DNA of 34,135 bases from UBA10677 sp045654245. GTDB taxonomy: Bacteria; Bacillota; Clostridia; Christensenellales; Pumilibacteraceae. Positions within the stretch are counted from its first letter, which is position 1, and the number at the start of each line of letters is the position of its first letter. The position numbers were made by a program, and so were the translations under genes. The stretch spans positions 1 to 34,135 of the forward strand of contig JAZOMX010000031.1 in NCBI GenBank assembly GCA_045654245.1. Reading direction: 5' to 3'. Below the pieces are notes generated by a model. It was not told the origin of the DNA. It saw only the letters and a program-made list of their open reading frames with translations, and did no database searches. Shown piece after piece: positions 15,985 through 23,620 of the stretch.

Positions 15985-16950
15985 ATGAAATTAAGCGTTG
16001 TAAGTGGAGTTTTGGGCGCTATGAGCCTAGACGAGAGCCTTAAGTACCTAAAAAGTATCGGCGTAACGCAGTTCGAGTTGGGCGTAGGCGGATATCCCGG
16101 AACTAAGCACGCAGATGCAAAAGTGCTTTGCAAGGACGAGCAGAAGAGAAAGGAACTTATGGACACTTTCGCAAAGTACGGTATGGAGATATCGGCGTTG
16201 TCCGTTCACGGTAACTGCGTGCATCCTAACAAAGAAATCGCACAATCCTTCCAAGAAGATTTCGAGAGCGCTTGCATTTTAGCAGGACAAATCGGAGTAG
16301 AGAGAATAGTTACTTTCTCGGGTTGTCCGGGCTCTGACAAAAAAGCGCTTCAACCCAACTGGGTAACTTGCGCTTGGCCCAACGAGTACCTCGATATTTT
16401 GGACTATCAATGGAACAAAGTTTTAATACCCTACTGGAAAAAAGCGGTAAAATTCGCATCCGAGCACGGCGTTAAGAAGATAGCGCTTGAAATGCACCCC
16501 GGATTTTGCGTATATAATCCCGAGACTTGTTTGCGTCTCCGCAAGGCAGTCGGTCCTATGATAGGCGCTAACCTTGACCCGTCGCATCTACTCTGGCAAG
16601 GTATGGACATTTGCACGGTAATCGAAGAACTTGGCGACGCTATTTACTATTTCCACGCAAAGGACACCGCTCTTAATATGAACAACGTAAGAAAGAACGG
16701 CGTTCTAGACGCAAAGCCTTACGGCGACGTTGCAAAGCGTAGTTGGGTATTTAGAACTATGGGCTACGGCTCGGACGCTCTAATGTGGAAACAAGTTATT
16801 TCCGCTCTTAAAGTGGCTGGCTACGACGACTCCATTTCGATTGAGCACGAGGACAGCCTAATGTCGCCCAAAGAGGGACTAGAAAAAGCGGTTAATTTCT
16901 TAAAAGATATTATCATTACCGAGCAAGCAGGCGAAATGTGGTGGGTATAA
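15985..16950 (+). CDS. Sugar phosphate isomerase/epimerase-type TIM-barrel protein (1)
   Basis: Belongs to the xylose-isomerase-like (AP endonuclease 2 fold) TIM barrels, metal-dependent enzymes that isomerise, epimerise or eliminate on sugars. The metal-ligand pattern is visible in order: Glu in ALEMHPGF, Asp/His in NLDPSHLLWQG, His in YFHAKDT, and Glu in SIEHED. The ATG at 15985 is chosen because AAGGAG (15972-15977) is seven bases upstream; the longer TTG version would overlap the previous gene and include this binding site. That gives 321 residues. Paralogous to the next gene but quite diverged. Could be an isomerase, an epimerase, or a lyase acting on a keto-glycoside. Confidence 0.9.
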   Translation: MKLSVVSGVLGAMSLDESLKYLKSIGVTQFELGVGGYPGTKHADAKVLCKDEQKRKELMDTFAKYGMEISALSVHGNCVHPNKEIAQSFQEDFESACILAGQIGVERIVTFSGCPGSDKKALQPNWVTCAWPNEYLDILDYQWNKVLIPYWKKAVKFASEHGVKKIALEMHPGFCVYNPETCLRLRKAVGPMIGANLDPSHLLWQGMDICTVIEELGDAIYYFHAKDTALNMNNVRKNGVLDAKPYGDVAKRSWVFRTMGYGSDALMWKQVISALKVAGYDDSISIEHEDSLMSPKEGLEKAVNFLKDIIITEQAGEMWWV

Positions 16951-16952
16951 CT

Positions 16953-17702
16953 ATGGATAAATTCGGATTACAACTTTATTCTATAGAAAAAGAAATCAAA
17001 GAAAGAGGATTCGACGATATTTTCGGTATGCTCGCCGAGTGCGGATATAACTGTGTGGAGTTTGCTGGATTTTTTGATTACACTCCCGAGCAAGTGGTTG
17101 AACTATGCCGTAAGCACGCTTTAGAGCCGTTGTCGGCGCATATCGGACTTCACGAACTAGACGAGCAACTTCCCTTTGTCGACGCGCTTGGGATTAAGAC
17201 GGTAGTTATTCCGTGGCTTAGCAAAGAGGCGCTTTTCGACAAGTTTGACGAAACGGTAGAAAAGATTAAAAAAGCGCAAGAACTTCTCGAGGCGCGCGGA
17301 GTAAAACTTGGCTATCATAACCACGCCGGCGAGTACGAAGACGGAGCGGATAAGTTGTACGACTTACTCAACGCCGTTCCCGGTCTTATTGCCGAGCCGG
17401 ATATTTTCTGGGTAACGGTAGGTGGACACGACTCGGTTGAAATGCTTAAAAAGTACGGCGATAAAGTACCCGTCGTTCATATCAAAGAACTCGATAACGC
17501 TTGGAAACCGGGCGATAGTCCTAGAGCGTACCCAAGCGTAGTGGTAGGCGAGGGTAAATCGAATTGCAAGGGCGTAATCGAGCAGGCAAAGAAAATGGGA
17601 ATAGACCATTTCGTATTAGAGGCGGAAGGCACTTTCCCCGGCGGAGTAGAGTCGTACCTTAAAAAGTGTTGCGACAAAATGAAAGAATACGCAAAAAACT
17701 AA
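16953..17702 (+). CDS. Sugar phosphate isomerase/epimerase-type TIM-barrel protein (2)
   Basis: A second xylose-isomerase-like TIM barrel, 249 residues. It shows GYHNHAGEYE (His/Glu face of the barrel), EPDIFWVTVGGHD, HIKELD and LEAEGTF, the metal-binding Glu-Asp-His-Glu series of this fold; GYHNH is common in IolE/hydroxypyruvate-isomerase-like members. The ATG at 16953 lies two bases after the upstream stop with GGTGGG just ahead, so translation is probably coupled; earlier in-frame GTG codons at 16938 and 16941 are less likely. Two different barrels in one cluster suggest sequential steps or two half-reactions on one substrate. Confidence 0.9.
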   Translation: MDKFGLQLYSIEKEIKERGFDDIFGMLAECGYNCVEFAGFFDYTPEQVVELCRKHALEPLSAHIGLHELDEQLPFVDALGIKTVVIPWLSKEALFDKFDETVEKIKKAQELLEARGVKLGYHNHAGEYEDGADKLYDLLNAVPGLIAEPDIFWVTVGGHDSVEMLKKYGDKVPVVHIKELDNAWKPGDSPRAYPSVVVGEGKSNCKGVIEQAKKMGIDHFVLEAEGTFPGGVESYLKKCCDKMKEYAKN

Positions 17703-17749
17703 CCGTAAAATCGGTAAAAAATAAAAATTTATTAAGGAGAAAATAGAAA

Positions 17750-18847
17750 ATGGATAAGGACAGAAAGATTAGAATCGGCGTTATCGGATGCGGTGGTATT
17801 GCAAACGGTAAGCATATGCCTGCTCACAAGGCAAACCCCCACTCGCAACTCGTAGCGTTCTGTGATATCGTAGAAGAAAAAGCGGTTAAGGCAGCGGAGA
17901 AGTTCGGCGAAGAGGGTAGCAAGGTTTACACCGATTATAAAGAACTATTAAAAGACGAGAGCATTGAGGCTGTACTCGTACTAACTCACAACAGCGAGCA
18001 TTGTCGCATTACCGTTGACGCTCTTAACGCAGGCAAGCACGTAATGTGCGAAAAGCCTATGGCTATGAACTACGAAGAGGCGAAGAAAATGATTGAGGCT
18101 CGTGATAAGAGCGGTAAAGTTCTCACGATAGGCTATCAAAACAGATTCCGTCAAGACAGTTTGTACCTAAAAGAGGTATGCGCTGACGGAGAACTTGGAG
18201 AAGTTTACTACGCAGAGGCAATCGCAGTTAGAAGAAGAGCCGTTCCTACCTGGGGCGTATTTATCGACGAAGTAAAGCAAGGCGGAGGTCCTCTTATCGA
18301 TATCGGAACGCACGCGCTTGACCTTACTCTCTTTATGATGGACAACTACGAGCCCGCTTATTGCGTAGGCAAGACCTTCCACAAACTCAACAAGGACACC
18401 AACACCGGTAACCTTTGGGGCGACTGGGATACCGAGAGATTTACGGCAGAGGATAGCGCGTTCGGATTTATCGTTATGAAGAACGGCGCAGTAATTTCGC
18501 TTAAGTCTTCTTGGGCGCTTAACTACCCCAAGCCCGTTGAGGCTGTAACCGTACTTTGCGGTGACAAGGGTGGCGCAGATATGATGGAAGGCGCAGGCAA
18601 ACTCCGTTTCAACTCGATTAAGAACGGCAAGATGGTAATCACCACTCCCGACCTTGCGGTAGGTAAGGTTGATTTCTACGACGGTATCGGTAGCGAGCCC
18701 CGTGACCTTGAGGCTCAATGTTTCCTCGAGGCAATCGCTGACGGAAAGGCGCTCTACATTACCGCAGAGCAAGCCGCTTGCGTAACCAGAATTTTGGAAG
18801 GAATTTACGAGTCCAACAAGACTGGAAAGCCGTACTATTTTGACTAA
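17750..18847 (+). CDS. Gfo/Idh/MocA-family NAD(P)-dependent sugar oxidoreductase (2)
   Basis: A second, clearly different member of the family in the same cluster. Rossmann motif GVIGCGGIANGKH (10-22), CEKPMAMN near residue 101, and the C-terminal GGGPLIDIGTHALDL with the probable catalytic His. 365 residues, with AAGGAG ahead of the ATG. Pairing two Gfo/Idh enzymes in one operon is common where one oxidises a sugar hydroxyl to a ketone and the other reduces the product again, regenerating cofactor. That arrangement is an inference here. A hairpin attenuator follows before the ThuA gene. Confidence 0.93.
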   Translation: MDKDRKIRIGVIGCGGIANGKHMPAHKANPHSQLVAFCDIVEEKAVKAAEKFGEEGSKVYTDYKELLKDESIEAVLVLTHNSEHCRITVDALNAGKHVMCEKPMAMNYEEAKKMIEARDKSGKVLTIGYQNRFRQDSLYLKEVCADGELGEVYYAEAIAVRRRAVPTWGVFIDEVKQGGGPLIDIGTHALDLTLFMMDNYEPAYCVGKTFHKLNKDTNTGNLWGDWDTERFTAEDSAFGFIVMKNGAVISLKSSWALNYPKPVEAVTVLCGDKGGADMMEGAGKLRFNSIKNGKMVITTPDLAVGKVDFYDGIGSEPRDLEAQCFLEAIADGKALYITAEQAACVTRILEGIYESNKTGKPYYFD

Positions 18848-18851
18848 TCGT

Positions 18852-18887
18852 AAATAGGCGAGGGACCAACCTCCCTCGCTTATTTTT
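18852..18887 (+). terminator. Intercistronic hairpin (attenuator or terminator) between Gfo/Idh (2) and ThuA
   Basis: AAATAGGCGAGGGA (18852-18865), loop CCAACC, TCCCTCGCTTATTT (18872-18885): a 14-bp stem with one G-U pair, followed by T residues and then the AAGGAG of the ThuA gene. It may lower thuA expression or protect the upstream mRNA end. Confidence 0.75.
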
Positions 18888-18900
18888 AAAGGAGAAATAA

Positions 18901-19626
18901 ATGAAAGTAACGATTTTTACCGAATATAATGCAAGTATGGATAACGAAGAGGGTAAGAGAAATTACCCTAACGGTATGAACGCTTGCCTTTATGACTTTA
19001 TCGCCAAAGAACACGAAGTAACTATGATAGTTCATAGCGCTAACGACGACGGAACTGCGCTAACCAAAGAGATTTTGGATGAAACGGACGTTCTTCTTTG
19101 GTGGGGACATTGGTACCACAAGACGGTGTCAGGCGAAGTGGTACAAATGGTTTTCGACAGAGTAAACGCAGGTATGGGACTAATGCTCCTTCACTCTGCT
19201 CACGCGTCTAAGGTCGCTCAAAAAATGCTTGGAACTACGGGCAATCTTTTCTGGCGCGAGGGCGACAGAGAAAGACTTTGGGTAGTTGACCGCACGCATC
19301 CTATCGTAAAGGGTATAGGCGATTTTATCTACCTTGACCCCGAGGAAATGTACGGCGAACCGTATAACGGACCTGCGCCTGACGAACTCGTGTTTATCAG
19401 TTGGTTTGGCGGTGGCGAGGTTATGCGTTCCGGTAGCGTATATAAGCGTGGTTTAGGAAAGATATTCTATTTCCGCCCCGGTCACGAGACTTACCCCACT
19501 TACGCAAACGCACAAATTCAAAGAGTTATGCTAAACGCAATCGACTATATTGCGCCCGACTTTACTCTAGCGACCTACGAGTCCGTGCACGCTCAAGTTT
19601 CGCCCGAAGCACAACTAAAAAAATAA
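18901..19626 (+). CDS. ThuA domain-containing protein
   Basis: A 241-residue member of the ThuA family (class I glutamine-amidotransferase-like fold), named from trehalose utilisation, where the partner ThuB is a Gfo/Idh dehydrogenase that makes 3-keto-trehalose. Seen: an N-terminal beta strand MKVTIFTE, DVLLWWGHWYHKTV (about 62-76), GLMLLHSAHAS (about 93-103) and the C-terminal RPGHETYP near residue 195, all usual ThuA positions. AAAGGAG precedes the ATG. It supports the view that the cluster oxidises sugars at C3. The chemical role of ThuA proteins is still poorly defined. Confidence 0.92.
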   Translation: MKVTIFTEYNASMDNEEGKRNYPNGMNACLYDFIAKEHEVTMIVHSANDDGTALTKEILDETDVLLWWGHWYHKTVSGEVVQMVFDRVNAGMGLMLLHSAHASKVAQKMLGTTGNLFWREGDRERLWVVDRTHPIVKGIGDFIYLDPEEMYGEPYNGPAPDELVFISWFGGGEVMRSGSVYKRGLGKIFYFRPGHETYPTYANAQIQRVMLNAIDYIAPDFTLATYESVHAQVSPEAQLKK

Positions 19627-19641
19627 AATCGAAAAAAGAAA

Positions 19642-19674
19642 AAGGAGAGTTCGACTTTGAACTCTCTTTTTTTG
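19642..19674 (+). terminator. Terminator of the catabolic cluster
   Basis: GAGAGTTC (19645-19652), loop GACTTT, GAACTCTC (19659-19666), then a run of T. It overlaps the TTG that opens the next reading frame, which argues against that TTG being the start of the next gene. Confidence 0.9.
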
Positions 19675-19707
19675 ATAAATGGGAAAAGTTTTGAGCAAAA
19701 TAGAAGT

Positions 19708-20349
19708 ATGGAAAAACAATCGAAGTACAAGTTGTATTATAGAATTTCACTCTTTTTGATTGCCGTAGTAAGCGTGCTGTTTACGATAGTGGATAGAGGA
19801 CGGCGCACGCTTATTTATTACACGACTTGGTCGGTATGGTTTTCTTCGCTAACCTCGTTTTGTGCGCTAACGAGAACTATTTACGGTAAAGAGGAGGATA
19901 GGGCGTATGAACTACTTAAGTTTTGCTCTACCGTTATGATTACGGCTACTTTCGTTATGTCTTGCTTTTCTCTCCCCGATAAGATTTGGGAACGAGCGTG
20001 GTGGACGGTAGGGAGCACGTTTAAGCATTTTCTTTTACCCGTAGCAGTAATTTTCGACCAAATAGCGTTTACTAAAAAAGGCTCGTACAAAAGGTTTTAT
20101 CCGATTGTATCAATGCTTGCCCCCTTTGCATACTGGACGGTGGTGCTCTCTCGCATATTTATTGCAAGAGCGTATTACGGCGGAGCAATCCCACTCTATA
20201 AAGCGTACGACTATTATCCCTATCCGTTTTTGTATTTGGACGGAGGCGTACCCGTCTCGTTCGTTTTTTCTTTTCTGTCAGTAATTGCGGTTTGCCTATT
20301 TCTATTCAGCATACTCGCCGTTAAATTAAATCAAAAAATCACGAGGTAA
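19708..20349 (+). CDS. Pr6Pr-like six-helix membrane protein
   Basis: A 213-residue integral membrane protein with about six hydrophobic segments. The layout resembles the Pr6Pr family of uncharacterised six-helix proteins: a first loop containing TTWSVWFSSLTSF, FKHFLLPVAVIFDQIAF in the middle, and YYPYPFLYLDGG before the last helix, a characteristic position in that family. I choose the ATG at 19708; the longer TTG frame begins inside the preceding terminator. The ribosome binding site is weak, so the start is uncertain. No function is known. Confidence 0.75.
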   Translation: MEKQSKYKLYYRISLFLIAVVSVLFTIVDRGRRTLIYYTTWSVWFSSLTSFCALTRTIYGKEEDRAYELLKFCSTVMITATFVMSCFSLPDKIWERAWWTVGSTFKHFLLPVAVIFDQIAFTKKGSYKRFYPIVSMLAPFAYWTVVLSRIFIARAYYGGAIPLYKAYDYYPYPFLYLDGGVPVSFVFSFLSVIAVCLFLFSILAVKLNQKITR

Positions 20350-20364
20350 AGGCGTGATTTTTAT
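20334..20364. terminator. Bidirectional terminator between the Pr6Pr-like gene and the fumarase genes
   Basis: AAAAATCACG (20334-20343) pairs with CGTGATTTTT (20353-20362). The stop codon of the upstream gene sits in the loop (20347-20349), and the convergent fumarase gene ends at 20364. Confidence 0.88.
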
Positions 20365-20882
20365 TATCGTAAAATATTATTTCCGTTTGCGTCAATGCCG
20401 ACGAGGAGAACCATATCTTTGACGGTAAGACGGCGCATAGCCTCGCAACCGAGGTCGTCGTATAGGACGGGCTCGTTTGCCGTTACGCACGACTTATAGT
20501 ACGCGCCTGCGCCTCCTACGGCGAGAAGATAAACTGCGCCGTGTTTTTTAATCGCGTCGATTACTTTTTGGTCACGCTTGCCTTTTCCTATCGTAACGGA
20601 TAAACCTCGTTCAATTAAGAAAGGGGCGTAATCGTCCATACGCGCGCTGGTCGTCGGACCGCACGAGCCGATAACTTCGCCCTCAATCGTGGGGGTAGGT
20701 CCGCAGTAGTAAAAAGCCTTGTCGTTTACTAAAAAGTGGGGATTGTCGTCTCGGTAACTTTGGACTAAACGCTTGTGTCCTGCGTCTCTAAGAGCAAAGA
20801 TTTCTCCGCTAACGAGCACTTTTTCGCCCGCTTTTAGAGAAAGTAAAGTTTGTTTATCGCAAGGAAGAGTAATGTTTTTCAT
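20364..20882 (-). CDS. fumB: Fumarate hydratase class I, beta subunit
   Basis: The C-terminal-domain subunit of a two-protein Fe-S hydro-lyase that converts fumarate and malate. Seen: LKAGEKVLVSGEIFALRDAGHKR, YCGPTPT, GSCGPTTSARMDDYAP and VGGAGAYY, the conserved segments of this swivelling beta domain. 172 residues, as expected for the split form. It begins 12 bp downstream of the alpha gene behind GGAGG. Tartrate dehydratase beta is the main alternative and cannot be excluded by eye. Symbol follows the alpha/beta naming used for split fumarases, not the E. coli fumB isozyme. Confidence 0.88.
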   Translation of the reverse strand: MKNITLPCDKQTLLSLKAGEKVLVSGEIFALRDAGHKRLVQSYRDDNPHFLVNDKAFYYCGPTPTIEGEVIGSCGPTTSARMDDYAPFLIERGLSVTIGKGKRDQKVIDAIKKHGAVYLLAVGGAGAYYKSCVTANEPVLYDDLGCEAMRRLTVKDMVLLVGIDANGNNILR

Positions 20883-20894
20883 AACTTTTCCTCC

Positions 20895-21725
20895 TTACAA
20901 CGATATTTTGCCATGGCGAACGCTATGGCATTGAACGGTAACTGCTACGGGGAGCATACCGATATGAGTGGGAAAAGTCTCTACTGCGACGGCAAGACAA
21001 GTCGTCTTTCCGCCTAGACCTTGCGCGCCTATTCCGAGAGCGTTTACGCTAGAGAGAATTCGTTTTTCGAGGTTTGCAGTTTGCTCGTCCTCGCTCGCCG
21101 TTCCCGTTTGGCGCAAAAGAGCGATTTTCGATAGAACGCTCGCTTTATCGAGAGTACCGCCTATGCCCACGCCCAAAACGATAGGGGGACAAGGGTTTGC
21201 GCCCGCTTGCATTACGCAGTCAAGCACGGCTGAAACGATACCGTCTTCGCCTTTCGAGGGAGTAAGCATATAAGTTTTAGAGCAGTTTTCACTACCCGCG
21301 CCCTTTGCAAGGTAAGAGATTTCAAGTCCGTCGCCCTCTGTTATATCGGTATAGATAATCGCAGGGGTGTTGTCGCCCGTATTTAGTCGAGTTAAGGGAT
21401 GAGCGCACGATTTACGAGCAAGTGAATAGCCCCTACGAACGCCTTCGTTGATAGCCTCTTCGAGCGAGCAAGTCAGTTTTGCCTCTCGTCCAAGCGAAAC
21501 GAAGATTAGCGAAAGTCCGCAGTCTTGGCAAGCAAAACAGTTTTGTTCTTTCGCAATTTCTGCGTTATTGATAATCGTCTCAAGCGCCCACTTTGCGTTT
21601 TCATTAGTCTCACCCTCTAGCGCGGAGCGGAGAAGGGAGAGCGTTTGAGGCTCGACGGAAGTAAGTTTTTCTTTTATAAGCGAGCAAAGAGAGTTCGCTA
21701 TTTGTTCGAAAGAGTATTCTTTCAT
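20895..21725 (-). CDS. fumA: Fumarate hydratase class I, alpha subunit
   Basis: Carries the [4Fe-4S] cluster of the class I fumarase, an oxygen-sensitive enzyme of anaerobes linking malate and fumarate in a partial TCA cycle. CQDCG (66-70) and NPCPPIVLGVGIGGT (C179) are the expected cluster and active-site contexts, and AKGAGSENCSK (140-150) is the usual KGxGSEN motif. 276 residues is normal for the split alpha form. AGGAG lies ahead of the ATG, and the gene has its own promoter (21774-21802). Tartrate dehydratase is the alternative for the pair. Confidence 0.9.
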   Translation of the reverse strand: MKEYSFEQIANSLCSLIKEKLTSVEPQTLSLLRSALEGETNENAKWALETIINNAEIAKEQNCFACQDCGLSLIFVSLGREAKLTCSLEEAINEGVRRGYSLARKSCAHPLTRLNTGDNTPAIIYTDITEGDGLEISYLAKGAGSENCSKTYMLTPSKGEDGIVSAVLDCVMQAGANPCPPIVLGVGIGGTLDKASVLSKIALLRQTGTASEDEQTANLEKRILSSVNALGIGAQGLGGKTTCLAVAVETFPTHIGMLPVAVTVQCHSVRHGKISL

Positions 21726-21773
21726 AAGTATTCTCCTAAAAAGGGATAAAGTCGTCCAAAAACTTCTATCGCT

Positions 21774-21802
21774 ATTTTAACACAAACTAAAACAAAATGC
21801 AA
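21774..21802 (-). promoter_or_regulatory. Promoter of the fumarase operon
   Basis: On the minus strand TTGCAT (21797-21802), 17-bp spacer, TAAAAT (21774-21779). It is back to back with the yycJ promoter, the two -35 boxes being six bases apart. Confidence 0.7.
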
Positions 21803-21808
21803 AAAGAT

Positions 21809-21837
21809 TTGCTTTATTTTTACCGAAGTTGTATAAT
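21809..21837 (+). promoter_or_regulatory. Promoter placed for a leaderless yycJ-like transcript
   Basis: TTGCTT (21809-21814), 17-bp spacer, TATAAT (21832-21837). Only eight bases separate the -10 box from the ATG at 21846, so the mRNA should begin at or within a base or two of the start codon. Confidence 0.75.
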
Positions 21838-21845
21838 AAAAAGGT

Positions 21846-22628
21846 ATGAGCCTTAAAGTTTGCGTATTAGGTAGCGGTAGCACCGGTAATAGTACTTTCG
21901 TTTCTAGCGAAGAGCAAGTAATCCTCGTTGACCTTGGATTACCCGTTTTGCGTATCGAAAAATGCTTGCGCGCTTTAGGAGTGGACGCTGACAAAGTTGC
22001 GATAGTGCTAACGCACGCTCACAGCGACCACACTTCGTCCGTCTCTGTGTTTTTACGCCGTCACCCAGCCGTTAAGGTATATTGCTACGGGGGTGCGCTA
22101 TCGTCGATTAAGGCGAAGGTGGGGGATATTCCCCTCTCTGCCGTAGAAGGCGATTTCTTTATAGGCGATATTACCGTCTCGCCTTTCGAGGTTAGCCACG
22201 ACGTACCGTGCGTTGGGTACAGTTTTCTTTGCCGAGGCAGGAAAGTAACGGTTGCCACCGATACGGGAATTTTCCCCGACAAACTCTTAAAAAAGGTAAG
22301 CGATAGCGACCTTATGGTGATTGAAAGCAACCACGACGAAACTTTGCTTTTGGAGAATAAAAATTATCCGCCACACCTAAAAAAGCGTATTTTGTCGCAA
22401 AGAGGACATCTATCTAACGAAACTTCGGCGTCTTGCGTTTGCTATCTTGCCGAGCAAGGCGTAAAGCAAGTAGTTCTAGCGCATTTAAGCAAGGAGAACA
22501 ACTACCCTGAACTTGCTTTTGAAACTTGCAAAGGGGTTTTGGCTGGACGAGGATTTTGCGAGGGCAAGGATATTCGATTAGAGGTTGCTCTCCCAGACAG
22601 AATGAGTAGTCTTTTCGAGATAAAATAG
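21846..22628 (+). CDS. yycJ: MBL-fold metallo-hydrolase, YycJ/WalJ-like
   Basis: A 260-residue metallo-beta-lactamase-fold protein. The metal site THAHSDH (56-62) is intact, and the N-terminus LKVCVLGSGSTGNS is characteristic of the YycJ (WalJ/VicX) group, thought to be a nuclease or phosphodiesterase tied to cell-wall and DNA-replication coordination in Bacillota. No Shine-Dalgarno site precedes the ATG, and the promoter -10 box ends eight bases upstream, implying leaderless initiation. The conserved N-terminus leaves no room for a later start. Downstream are two membrane proteases and rlmH, echoing the yycJ-htrA-rlmH order known from Bacillota, although walRK is not here. Confidence 0.85.
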   Translation: MSLKVCVLGSGSTGNSTFVSSEEQVILVDLGLPVLRIEKCLRALGVDADKVAIVLTHAHSDHTSSVSVFLRRHPAVKVYCYGGALSSIKAKVGDIPLSAVEGDFFIGDITVSPFEVSHDVPCVGYSFLCRGRKVTVATDTGIFPDKLLKKVSDSDLMVIESNHDETLLLENKNYPPHLKKRILSQRGHLSNETSASCVCYLAEQGVKQVVLAHLSKENNYPELAFETCKGVLAGRGFCEGKDIRLEVALPDRMSSLFEIK

Positions 22629-22636
22629 GAGGGCGT

Positions 22637-23611
22637 ATGAGAAACGGAAAAAATCAGGCATCTTTTGATGGCGCAAGCGTTTATTTACTTGCCCTTTTGT
22701 CGGGACTCGTAGTGCAACTTCTCGCCTCGATTGTTATTCTCGCCGTGGGTAAAGTAAATCCAAAAAGCGAAACGATACTAAACCTTTCGTTTATGGCGTT
22801 AATTCAAGGCGCGTTTTTCCTTTCGTTTTCGTGGTATAAGAAAAAGTCGAAGGTCGATTTTACTTTTAAGGTTAAGAAGTTGAGCGTAATTAGCGTAACG
22901 CTATGCGTAGTTTGTTCTTTGGTCGTTATGCTATGTTTCGTTTTGCCGGCACAATGGTTTGCTTTCGGGTTGGAAAAAATAGGGTATAAGTTTTCTACTT
23001 CGCTCAATTTTAGTTCGCCCGCTACTATTATTCTCGGTTTTATCGTAACGGTATTTCTTGCGCCCGTAGTGGAAGAAATGATTTTCAGGGGCGCTCTATT
23101 AGGCTCGATTGTACGAAAGAGAGGAGTTCTTTGCTCGGTAGTCGTTTGCGGATTAGCGTTTTCGCTTATGCATATGAACCCCGAACAAACGGTTTATCAG
23201 TTCTTTTTAGGCTCGGCGTGTTCGTATCTAGTAATCTGTACGGGCAATATTCTATGTTCGATTATCGTTCATAGCGTAAGTAATTTACTTGCGTTCTTAC
23301 TTATGCTCGTTCCTGCCCAAGAGGGGGCGAGTTACGCACTCCCTTATCCCGTGGTAACGGCAATTCTTACCGTAGTCTTGGCGGTGGTAGGAGTTATAAT
23401 AATAACGCTTTTAGGCAAAAAACTTATAGGAAAGAGGGAGAAAAAAGAGACTTTTTCTGCTCGGCTTAACGCTTTGATGGTTAGTTATCGAGAGGGCGAA
23501 GAAAGAATAGGAATTTTTGGAAAGAAAGGATACGCTATTGCTCTCTTGCTCGGAATTTCAATCAGCGTGGTAATGTGGCTCGTGACCTTTGTAGGTTCGG
23601 TTTTGTTGTAA
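22637..23611 (+). CDS. CPBP-family intramembrane metalloprotease (1)
   Basis: A multi-pass membrane protease of the CAAX-processing/bacteriocin-protection (Abi, CPBP) family. The catalytic motifs are EEMIFRG (146-152), H179 in FSLMHMN, and H212 in VHSVSN, the expected Glu-Glu...Arg, His, His set. About eight hydrophobic helices in 324 residues. AGGAGGG precedes the ATG, eight bases after the upstream stop, so it is in the yycJ operon. A second member follows directly. Substrates of such proteins are seldom known; here the site suggests an envelope-quality role like HtrA (inference). Confidence 0.92.
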   Translation: MRNGKNQASFDGASVYLLALLSGLVVQLLASIVILAVGKVNPKSETILNLSFMALIQGAFFLSFSWYKKKSKVDFTFKVKKLSVISVTLCVVCSLVVMLCFVLPAQWFAFGLEKIGYKFSTSLNFSSPATIILGFIVTVFLAPVVEEMIFRGALLGSIVRKRGVLCSVVVCGLAFSLMHMNPEQTVYQFFLGSACSYLVICTGNILCSIIVHSVSNLLAFLLMLVPAQEGASYALPYPVVTAILTVVLAVVGVIIITLLGKKLIGKREKKETFSARLNALMVSYREGEERIGIFGKKGYAIALLLGISISVVMWLVTFVGSVLL

Positions 23612-23620
23612 GGAAATAAT

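Noticed and set aside
16938..16952. GTG start overlapping the previous gene for the second TIM barrel
   Set aside because: The ATG at 16953 follows the stop by two bases and begins the conserved DKFGLQLYS strand; the GTG adds residues without similarity.
19657..19707. TTG start adding 17 residues to the Pr6Pr-like protein
   Set aside because: The TTG lies in the loop and stem of the upstream terminator, and the added residues do not look like a membrane-protein start.
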